The notes under the pieces were generated by a model. That model searched no databases, was not told the DNA's origin, and saw only the letters and a list, made by a program, of their open reading frames with translations. DNA of 64,000 nt, from positions 372,001 through 436,000 of the forward strand of contig NZ_BIFQ01000002.1 in assembly GCF_003967515.1 (NCBI RefSeq). Reading direction: 5' to 3'. This document shows, one piece after another, positions 27,365 to 35,159 of the stretch. The position numbers were made by a program, and so were the translations under genes. This DNA comes from Dictyobacter aurantiacus. GTDB lineage: Bacteria > Chloroflexota > Ktedonobacteria > Ktedonobacterales > Ktedonobacteraceae. Every line of letters begins with the position of its first letter. Position 1 is the first letter of the stretch.

Positions 27365-29449
27365 TTATTCTGCTATATTCCAGTACTGCCTGTCGAAGCC
27401 TTGCATGAGCGGTGAGGTGCTGTCCTGGGGGGTGACGACCAGGAGGGCGCGCATGGCGCGGGTCATGCCGACGAACATGGTGCGGCGCTCAAGTGAGAGG
27501 TATTCTTCGCGTTCCTCGTCGCTGGAGGTGTGCGGCATGGTCGTGTGCCAGGCGCTGTCCAGGAAGCCGGCGAGGGCGACGATGGGGAACTCCAGTCCCT
27601 TGGCGGAGCGCAGCGTGATGACTTTGATGCAGGAACGCTTGAGGTCGAGCTCCTGGCCGGTCATGAAGGTGGCTTCCAGTCCTTGCTGGCTGAGTGCTTC
27701 GGCGATGGCGCGGCCGGCCTTGATGGTGGGACAGAGGACGGCGCAGGCGCCCGAGCTCATGCGGTAGGCGCTGCGGGCCTGACGGAAGAAGCTGACCAGC
27801 AGTTGCAGCTGCTGGTGCTGATCCTGGATGCGGCGCATGATAGGCTGGGGACCGTTGTTGACATAGAGGCGCTCTTCATTATCGGTATCCAGCGCTCCTT
27901 CGGCGAGGTAGTTTTGGGCCGCCTCACCGATTTCACGGGTGGAGCGGTAGTTGGCGTGCAGGATGGCGGTGCGGCCCTGGAATTTGAGATCCTGGTGGAC
28001 GTCGCTCCAGTTGAAACCGCTGCCGTAGATGGACTGGTTGGCGTCGGCGGTAATGAAGAGCCGGTTGGACTGTTTGCAGAGGTGGACCAGTAAGCGGAGG
28101 GCGCTGGGATCGAGGTCCTGCGCCTCGTCGACGATGACGGCATCGTAGAGCCGGGTATAGGCTCCCTGCGCGACGTAGGCCTCAGCCATGGCTCTGGCCT
28201 GGCGCCAGGTGATCTTGCCCTGCCGCGACAGGCTCTGCTGCAGGGTCTCGAAGACGCTCCAGACGGCGCGGCGCTGAATCCCTCTAAGGGGAAGCTTGCG
28301 ACCGGGCCGGGCGGCGCTCAGGTAGTCTTTGAGCGTGTGGAGCTGGCGGGCGACGATCACCTGGTTGATCTCCTGCAGCAGGTAGTCCAGGCTCATCTGC
28401 TCGATGGTCTGCCGCTGGCTCTGCTGCTGTTGCTCGCTGCCATCGAAGCGCGTCTGCTGGATCGCCTGCCGCAGCAGAGTGTTGATCTCACTATCGCCAA
28501 GGATGTGGGGGGCGCTGCCGGCCTGGCTCAAGAGCGTAATGGCGACCCGGTCGGCGGTCTGCACCTCGACGAAGCGCCGGTCTTCGCCCAGCAACTGCTC
28601 AAGCAGCTGGAGCGAGGAGTTGACGAGGGCATTGGTGTAGGTGGTGAAGAGGATGCGGATGTCGTCGCGGCCCTGCTTGCGCAGCTCAGCAATGAGCGCG
28701 CGCACACGGTAGAGGGCGATGGTGCTCTTGCCCGTTCCCGGCAGACCTTTGAGCAGCGTGGGGCCGCTGGCCTTCATGCCCCAGGTGACGTATTTCTCCT
28801 GTTCCGGCGAAAGCCTCAGCAGGAAGCCGATTAATTCGCCCTCTTTGAAGCGCAGCAGGTCGTCGAGATGCTGAACCTGCAGGTCTGGCTGCTGCATCAC
28901 CTGCTGGATGGGGCGTGGAAACATATACTCCAGCACGGTATCAAGGATCTGGGCCGGGACATCGGGGCAGTTGAGCAGGTCATCCTCGGTCTGCAGGGGC
29001 GTCAGGCGGGCAAAATGCTCCTCGGGGATCTGCAGGCGGGCGAGCAGTTCCGCGGTGATGGGCTGGGGGAGGCGCGTGACTGCAGGCTCGTCGCTCGCTG
29101 GTGCCTCCCAGCTATGGACACCGGGTTGGGCGATGCGCAGTTCGGGAATCAGGCCGCCCAGGAATTCGGCGTCGATCTCTTCATCATAGGTATCGTCATC
29201 GCGCCGGCGCAGCGCGAGCAGGCTGATATACGGCTTCTCGAAGGTGTAGAAGAGGCGGTACTTGCCGCTGCGAATGCGGTGCAGACGCGGATGGAGGTGC
29301 TTCAGCTGCTTCTTCACTTTGGCATCCGGCGTGGGATCATATTCAAGAAGTTTGATCTTCTCGTGAATCTGCTGCACCTCTTTGGGTGGCAGCGCCATCC
29401 ATTCATTTCTGAAGCTGGGCTTCATGGTTGTGTACCAGCTGCTCTCCAT
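27365..29449 (-). CDS. UvrD/Rep-type helicase with N-terminal RelE-like domain
   Basis: A 694-residue protein. Residues 1-85 follow the RelE/ParE toxin fold pattern (KKQLKHLHPRLHRIRSGKYR, then LLALRRRDDDTYDE). A superfamily 1 helicase follows: GLPGTGKST (Walker A) near residue 235, VDEAQDLDP (Walker B) near residue 440, ADANQSIYGSGF, HANYRS, TLRSAKGLEFP and FVGMTRAMRALLVV. The order of motifs is that of UvrD/Rep. GAGGTGA precedes the ATG. The helicase is divergent from the three-gene helicase/methyltransferase operon and separated by a 500-base promoter region. Inference: it unwinds or senses invading DNA; whether the RelE part cleaves RNA or only binds partners is not evident. Confidence 0.85.
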   Translation of the reverse strand: MESSWYTTMKPSFRNEWMALPPKEVQQIHEKIKLLEYDPTPDAKVKKQLKHLHPRLHRIRSGKYRLFYTFEKPYISLLALRRRDDDTYDEEIDAEFLGGLIPELRIAQPGVHSWEAPASDEPAVTRLPQPITAELLARLQIPEEHFARLTPLQTEDDLLNCPDVPAQILDTVLEYMFPRPIQQVMQQPDLQVQHLDDLLRFKEGELIGFLLRLSPEQEKYVTWGMKASGPTLLKGLPGTGKSTIALYRVRALIAELRKQGRDDIRILFTTYTNALVNSSLQLLEQLLGEDRRFVEVQTADRVAITLLSQAGSAPHILGDSEINTLLRQAIQQTRFDGSEQQQQSQRQTIEQMSLDYLLQEINQVIVARQLHTLKDYLSAARPGRKLPLRGIQRRAVWSVFETLQQSLSRQGKITWRQARAMAEAYVAQGAYTRLYDAVIVDEAQDLDPSALRLLVHLCKQSNRLFITADANQSIYGSGFNWSDVHQDLKFQGRTAILHANYRSTREIGEAAQNYLAEGALDTDNEERLYVNNGPQPIMRRIQDQHQQLQLLVSFFRQARSAYRMSSGACAVLCPTIKAGRAIAEALSQQGLEATFMTGQELDLKRSCIKVITLRSAKGLEFPIVALAGFLDSAWHTTMPHTSSDEEREEYLSLERRTMFVGMTRAMRALLVVTPQDSTSPLMQGFDRQYWNIAE

Positions 29450-29948
29450 CGCAAGTCACCTCTTTACTCTATCGTCGATGTTGCATCATGCATGGTGCGT
29501 CTTTTGAGAGGAAAAATAGCCATCAGTAAAAATAAGTCGCCGATACCGTATCTTACCTGAAAAAGAGAACTTTTGCAATGTATGATGCCCAAAAAAGCTG
29601 ATGGTAACTTTTCATTACAAAGGAAGGGAGTCTCGCAAGAACTGCGTAGAGCATACAGAGATCTTTACTGGTTTGGCAAGGAACTGAAGTAAAGAGAGCT
29701 ATGCTGGCAGCGAGCGATCTTTTTTCAGGTTACCACAGTTTTTCGGCTGAGGACGAAATTCATAGTCTGGCGAGTTCTTCGGTATTCACCGAAGTTCAAA
29801 AAATTTTACCGTTTTCTCTTGACAGAGCTGTATTAAAGGCCCTACAATGGCGATGCATTGAAATACTTAATTATAAGTAGTTCACTGGTTTTATTTCTCC
29901 ACTCCTGAGTTGATTTCTAGTGCTTGGTGCATAGAAAGCTGCCCGATC
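29450..29948. promoter_or_regulatory. Divergent promoter region of the helicase island
   Basis: AT-rich 500-base gap. Rightward promoter: TTGACA (29819-29824), 18-base spacer, TACAAT (29843-29848), about 100 bases before the helicase ATG. Just upstream is a small hairpin CTTCGGT/ACCGAAG (29777-29794) that could be an operator. No clear leftward promoter was identified. Confidence 0.5.
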
Positions 29949-32900
29949 ATGCCTGATAACACTATTTTTCAATTTCGTGATCAGCTCATTCACGATTATG
30001 CCTCGTATATTCAGAGCTTTATCCAGATCCGCGATACCACAATCAGAGACTTTGTCGAGGGGAAGCTGCGCGAAGGGGTGCTGTGGCCGGAGCCGCTGAT
30101 TCAACTCAATCCGCTATTTGAGCCGGGGGAGCCGATTGATGAGCTGGTGGCGCAGGGGATCTTGCACCGCGAATGCGCGCGCATCTTCCGTAGCGGCAAG
30201 TCGGCGAGCAACGATCTGGGAGCGCCGCTGCGCCTGCACCGCCACCAGGCGGAGGCCATCCGGGTGGCGCGGCAGGGGGCCAGCTATGTGTTGACCACCG
30301 GCACCGGATCGGGCAAAAGCCTCTCCTATATCATCCCCATCGTCGATCATGTGCTGCGCCAGGGCAGCGGCAAGGGGATCAAGGCCATCGTGGTCTATCC
30401 GATGAACGCGCTGGCCAACAGTCAGTTGAAGGAGCTGGAGAAGTTCCTGGAGTATGGCTACGCGGGCCGCAGAAGCCCGGTGACGTTCGCGCGCTATACC
30501 GGGCAGGAGTCGGACGAGCAGCGCCAGCAGATCATCGCGCAGCCGCCCGATATCTTGCTGACCAACTATGTGATGCTGGAACTGATCCTGACGCGCTCGG
30601 TGGAACGTCCCCTGATCTCCCTGCCCAACCTGCAATTTCTGGTGCTGGACGAGCTGCATACCTATCGCGGTCGGCAGGGCTCCGATGTGGCGCTGCTGGT
30701 GCGGCGCGTGCGCGATCGCCTGGCGGCGGGCGATTTGCAGTGCATCGGGACCTCGGCGACGCTGGCCGGGGCCGGTCGCTACGAGGAGCAGCAGGCCGAG
30801 GTGGCGCGCATGGCCACGCAGATCTTCGGGACCGAGGTGCGGCCCGAGCATATCATCGGTGAAACGCTGATCCCGACGACCCGCGTGACCGAGCGGGACG
30901 AGCAGTTTCAGCGCCGCCTGAGCGAGCGGGTACTGGATCGCGCCTATCAGCCACCCAGGGACTATCAGAGCTTTATCCAGGATCCGCTGTCGATCTGGAT
31001 CGAGAGCACATTCGGCATTACCGAGCGCGACGGCCGCTTTGTGCGCACAGTCCCCAAGAGTATCGAAGGCGAACGGGGCGCGGCCGCCGAGCTGAGTCAG
31101 CTGACCGGCGCACCGCTGGAGCGCTGTATCGCGGCCATCCAGCAGACCCTGCTGGCCGGCTATGAGTGCGAGCCGCATCCGGAAACGGGACGGCCTCCCT
31201 TTGCCTTCCGCCTGCATCAGTTTATCAGCAAGGGGGATACGCTCTATGCCTCGCTGGAGGCGCGGCGCTATCTGACCCTGCAGCGGCAGCAATTTGTGCC
31301 GGGGACGCGCGAGCAGATGCACGTCCTGCTGCCGCTGGTCTTCTGCCGCGAGTGCGGACAGGAATACTACTGCGTGCGCATCCGCGATCAGCGCTTCGTG
31401 CCACGCGCCCTCAATGATCATGTGGATGATGAGAGCCAGATCGGCTTCCTCTACTACAGCCCTGATCATCCCTGGCCGCAGGAGGGCGAAGCGCAGCTGG
31501 AGCGGCTCCCCGACAGCTGGATCGAAGAAACGAAATCTGGCGTGCGCGTGCGCAGCAGTCGCAGAAAGGATCTGCCGCTGGCACTGCGCGTGCATCCCGA
31601 TGGTTCGTTCCGGGAGAGCAGCGATACGACGCCCGCCGAGGATGAGCTGGCCTGCCATTTCGTGCCGGCGCCGTTCCGCTTCTGCCTGCACTGCGGCGTC
31701 ACCTACGGCTCGCGCCAGTCGGATGATTTCGCCAAGCTGGCCTCGCTCAGCTCGGAGGGACGCAGTACGGCGACGACGATCCTGAGCCTGTCGGCCATCC
31801 GGCGCCTGCGCGAGGACCCACGGGGAGCGATACCGGCCAAGATGCTCAGCTTCACCGACAATCGGCAGGATGCCTCGCTGCAGGCGGGCCACTTCAACGA
31901 TTTTATCGAGGTGGGCGTGCTGCGCTCGGCGCTCTACCACGCGGTGCAGCAACGCGGCAGCGACGGTCTGCAGCACGACGAGCTGACCCAGCAGGTCTTT
32001 GCCTCGCTGGCGCTGCCGCTGGACCGCTATGCCAGCGACCCGGCCGTCAAATATCAGGCCCTCAACGATACCAAACAGGCCTTGCGCCAGGTGCTCGGCT
32101 ACCATCTCTACCGCGACCTCAAGCGCGGCTGGCGCATCACCTCACCCAACCTCGAACAGTGCGGCCTGCTCAAGATCCAATATCGCTCGCTGGAGGAGGT
32201 GTGCGAGGATGAGGAGGTATGGAGCCAGTGCCACGGCGCCCTGAGCACGGCCTCGCCGCAGACGCGCGCCAGAGTGGGCAAGGTCCTGCTCGATTACATG
32301 CGCCGCGAACTGGCGATCAAGGTCGACTACCTGGACCAGGAGTTTCAGGAGCGCGTGCAGCAGAAGAGCAACCAGTTCCTGATCTCACCCTGGGCGCTGG
32401 ACGAGAACGAAACGAAGGTCCACGCCTCGATCCTCTTCCCGCGTCCCAGCGAGAGCCGGGATTACGGTGGCAACGTCTATCTGTCGGCGCGCGGCGGCTT
32501 TGGGCAGTATCTACGCCGCCGCTCGACCTTCGAGGAGTTTCAGGAGAAGCTGCGCCTGGAGGATACGGACCTGATTATCCGCCACCTGCTGGAGGGATTG
32601 CGCGTGGCCGGGCTGGTCGAGCGCGTAATGGAGCCACGCTCCGATAAAGAGGTGCCGGGCTACCAACTGCCGGCCTCGGCGATGATCTGGCTGGCCGGCG
32701 ATGGGACGCAGGCGTTCTATGATCCGATCCGCATTCCCCGTGAGTCGAGCTCGGGCCACGGGACCAATCCGTTCTTCGTGGAGTTCTATCGCGCGACGGC
32801 GAAGAACCTGGAGAGCCTGCGCGCCTATGAGCATACGGCGCAGGTGCCCTACGATCTGCGCGTCCAGCGCGAAGAGGATTTCCGCGCCAACAAGATCCCC

Positions 32901-35159
32901 ATCCTCTATTGCTCGCCGACGATGGAGCTGGGCGTCGATATCGCGGAGCTGAACGTGGTCAATATGCGCAACATCCCGCCGACGCCCGCCAACTACGCGC
33001 AGCGCAGTGGACGCGCCGGCCGCAGTGGCCAGCCCGCGCTGGTCTTTACCTATTGCTCGACCGGCAGCCCACACGATCAGTATTTCTTTAAGCGGCCCGA
33101 GAATATGGTGGCGGGCGCGGTGACGCCGCCGCGCCTCGATCTGGCCAATGAGGACCTGGTGCGCGCCCACATCCACGCCATCTGGCTGACCGAGACGGGG
33201 CTGAGCCTGGGCCGCTCGCTCAAGGATCTGCTGGATGTCTCGGGGGAGGATCCGTCGCTGGAGCTGCTGGACTGGGTGCAGGATAGTATCGAGGACCCGG
33301 CAGCGAAGAAGCGGGCGCGGCAGCGGGCGGCGCACGTGCTGCTGATGCTGCGCCAGGAGCTGAGCGGCGTGGGCTGGTACACGGAGGATGAGTGGCTGGA
33401 GCGCGTGCTCGACCAGGTGGCCTGGCAGTTTAACGCCACCTGCAAACGCTGGCGCCTGCTCTACCGGGCGGCGCTCGACCAGGCCCGGCAGCAGAGCGCG
33501 ATCATGCTGGACGCCTCGCGCAGCCAGGCCGATAAGGACCAGGCCAAACGCCTGCGCGCCGAGGCCGAGTCGCAGCTGTCGCTGCTGACCGACGTGGCGA
33601 GCCTGGAGCAGTCGGACTTCTACAGCTATCGCTACTTCGCCACCGAGGGCTTCTTGCCGGGCTATAACTTCCCGCGCCTGCCGCTGTCGGCCTATATCCC
33701 CGGTCGGCGCGTGCGCCAGCAGGCCCGCGATGAGTATCTCTCGCGCCCGCGCTTCCTGGCCATCTCCGAGTTTGGTCCGCGCGCCATCGTCTACCACGAA
33801 GGATCGCGCTACCTGATCAACCGCGTCATCCTGTCACTGGAGGACAGCGAGAAGCTGACGACGAGCGGCGTGAAGCAGTGCGAGCACTGCGGCTACCTGC
33901 ATCCCCTGCAGGATGGCGTGGGCGTGGATATCTGCGAGCAGTGCGGCGCGCAGCTCCCCATCCCGCTGCGCAACCTGTTCCGGCTGCAGAACGTGGCCAC
34001 CCAGCGCCGTGAGAAGATCAACTCCGATGAAGAGGAGCGCGTGCGCCTGGGCTACGAGATCCGCACCGCCGTGCGCTTCTCCGAGTACGAGGGACAGACC
34101 TCGGTGCGCGTCGGCCTGGCTATGCCGCCGGCTGGCGAGAACGGCACTGGTGAAGCAAGCGAGCCGGTAGCGAAGCTGACCTATAACCATTCGGCCCGCC
34201 TGTGGCGCATCAATCTGGGCTGGGTGCGGCGCAAGAACAAGCAGCAACATGGCTTTGTGCTGGACCTGGAGCGCGGCTATTGGGCCAAGAACGAGCAGGC
34301 CGTCGATGAGCCGGACGATCCGATGTCGCCGCGCACCGCACGGGTCATCCCCTATGTGGAGGATAGCCGCAACTGCCTGATCTTCGAGCCGGCGCTGCAG
34401 CAGAGCCTCAAAGTAATGGCCTCGCTGCAGTCGGCGCTCAAGAGCGCCATCCAGATCCGCTATCAGCTGGAAGATAATGAGCTGGCCGCCGAACCGCTGC
34501 CAGACGAGCAGGTGCGGCGCTCGATCCTCTTCTATGAGTCGGCCGAGGGCGGCGCGGGCGTGCTGCAGCGCCTGCTGGAGGAGCCGAACGCCATGCGCGA
34601 GGTGGCGCGGGAGGCGCTGCGCCTCTGCCACTTCGATCCCGATACGGGCGAGGATCTGCACCACGCGCCGCGCGCCCAGGAGAACTGCGAGGCCGCCTGC
34701 TATGACTGCCTGCTCTCCTACTATAACCAGCGCGATCATCTGCTGCTCGATCGCTTTGCGATCCGGCCCTTCCTCTTCCAGCTGGCGCAGGGACAGGTGG
34801 CGATCTCGCCGACGGGCAATGCCAGATCGGAGCACCTGGAGCAGCTGTCGCGCCAGGCCGGTTCCGGGCTGGAGCGGGAATGGCTGCGCTTCCTGGATGA
34901 GCGCAACTGTCGCCTGCCCTCGCACGCGCAGCAGCTGGTGGAGTCCTGCGGCACGCGGCCGGACTTCCTCTACGATAGCGAGGGGGTGGCGATCTATATC
35001 GATGGGCCGCACCATCTCTATCCCGAGCGCCAGGCGCGCGACGCGCAGCAGGCCGAGTGCCTGGAGGACCTGGGCTATTTCGTCCTGCGCTTCGCGCATC
35101 AGCAAGATTGGGCGGCGCTGCTCGCCCAGTATCCACATATCTTTGGGAGGCCGGAATGA
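29949..35159 (+). CDS. SF2 helicase with DUF1998 and C-terminal PD-(D/E)XK nuclease-like domain
   Basis: A 1736-residue protein; ATG 29949 (MPDNTIFQF) is preferred, with a TTG at 29910 also in frame. Helicase motifs: TGTGSGKS (Walker A, about residue 116), LDELHTY (motif II) near 233, GTSATLAG, and in the C-terminal lobe SPTMELGVDI and YAQRSGRAGRSG. Cys pairs FCREC (about 464) and FCLHC (about 576) probably bind zinc. The DUF1998/MZB part follows with CEHC...CEQC near 1310 and CEAACYDCLLSYYNQRDH near 1580. The last 90 residues (LEREWLRFLDE, RPDFLYD, IYIDGPHH, LEDLGYFVLRF) read as a Vsr/DUF559-like PD-(D/E)XK nuclease. It could represent DISARM DrmA and DrmB in one chain, or a related helicase family. 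Its stop overlaps the next start. Confidence 0.85.
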   Translation: MPDNTIFQFRDQLIHDYASYIQSFIQIRDTTIRDFVEGKLREGVLWPEPLIQLNPLFEPGEPIDELVAQGILHRECARIFRSGKSASNDLGAPLRLHRHQAEAIRVARQGASYVLTTGTGSGKSLSYIIPIVDHVLRQGSGKGIKAIVVYPMNALANSQLKELEKFLEYGYAGRRSPVTFARYTGQESDEQRQQIIAQPPDILLTNYVMLELILTRSVERPLISLPNLQFLVLDELHTYRGRQGSDVALLVRRVRDRLAAGDLQCIGTSATLAGAGRYEEQQAEVARMATQIFGTEVRPEHIIGETLIPTTRVTERDEQFQRRLSERVLDRAYQPPRDYQSFIQDPLSIWIESTFGITERDGRFVRTVPKSIEGERGAAAELSQLTGAPLERCIAAIQQTLLAGYECEPHPETGRPPFAFRLHQFISKGDTLYASLEARRYLTLQRQQFVPGTREQMHVLLPLVFCRECGQEYYCVRIRDQRFVPRALNDHVDDESQIGFLYYSPDHPWPQEGEAQLERLPDSWIEETKSGVRVRSSRRKDLPLALRVHPDGSFRESSDTTPAEDELACHFVPAPFRFCLHCGVTYGSRQSDDFAKLASLSSEGRSTATTILSLSAIRRLREDPRGAIPAKMLSFTDNRQDASLQAGHFNDFIEVGVLRSALYHAVQQRGSDGLQHDELTQQVFASLALPLDRYASDPAVKYQALNDTKQALRQVLGYHLYRDLKRGWRITSPNLEQCGLLKIQYRSLEEVCEDEEVWSQCHGALSTASPQTRARVGKVLLDYMRRELAIKVDYLDQEFQERVQQKSNQFLISPWALDENETKVHASILFPRPSESRDYGGNVYLSARGGFGQYLRRRSTFEEFQEKLRLEDTDLIIRHLLEGLRVAGLVERVMEPRSDKEVPGYQLPASAMIWLAGDGTQAFYDPIRIPRESSSGHGTNPFFVEFYRATAKNLESLRAYEHTAQVPYDLRVQREEDFRANKIPILYCSPTMELGVDIAELNVVNMRNIPPTPANYAQRSGRAGRSGQPALVFTYCSTGSPHDQYFFKRPENMVAGAVTPPRLDLANEDLVRAHIHAIWLTETGLSLGRSLKDLLDVSGEDPSLELLDWVQDSIEDPAAKKRARQRAAHVLLMLRQELSGVGWYTEDEWLERVLDQVAWQFNATCKRWRLLYRAALDQARQQSAIMLDASRSQADKDQAKRLRAEAESQLSLLTDVASLEQSDFYSYRYFATEGFLPGYNFPRLPLSAYIPGRRVRQQARDEYLSRPRFLAISEFGPRAIVYHEGSRYLINRVILSLEDSEKLTTSGVKQCEHCGYLHPLQDGVGVDICEQCGAQLPIPLRNLFRLQNVATQRREKINSDEEERVRLGYEIRTAVRFSEYEGQTSVRVGLAMPPAGENGTGEASEPVAKLTYNHSARLWRINLGWVRRKNKQQHGFVLDLERGYWAKNEQAVDEPDDPMSPRTARVIPYVEDSRNCLIFEPALQQSLKVMASLQSALKSAIQIRYQLEDNELAAEPLPDEQVRRSILFYESAEGGAGVLQRLLEEPNAMREVAREALRLCHFDPDTGEDLHHAPRAQENCEAACYDCLLSYYNQRDHLLLDRFAIRPFLFQLAQGQVAISPTGNARSEHLEQLSRQAGSGLEREWLRFLDERNCRLPSHAQQLVESCGTRPDFLYDSEGVAIYIDGPHHLYPERQARDAQQAECLEDLGYFVLRFAHQQDWAALLAQYPHIFGRPE

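Noticed and set aside
30114..32105. 663-codon open frame on the minus strand
   Set aside because: It lies opposite the DUF1998 helicase; its translation is rich in Arg, Gln and His without any motif, a usual shadow in GC-rich DNA.
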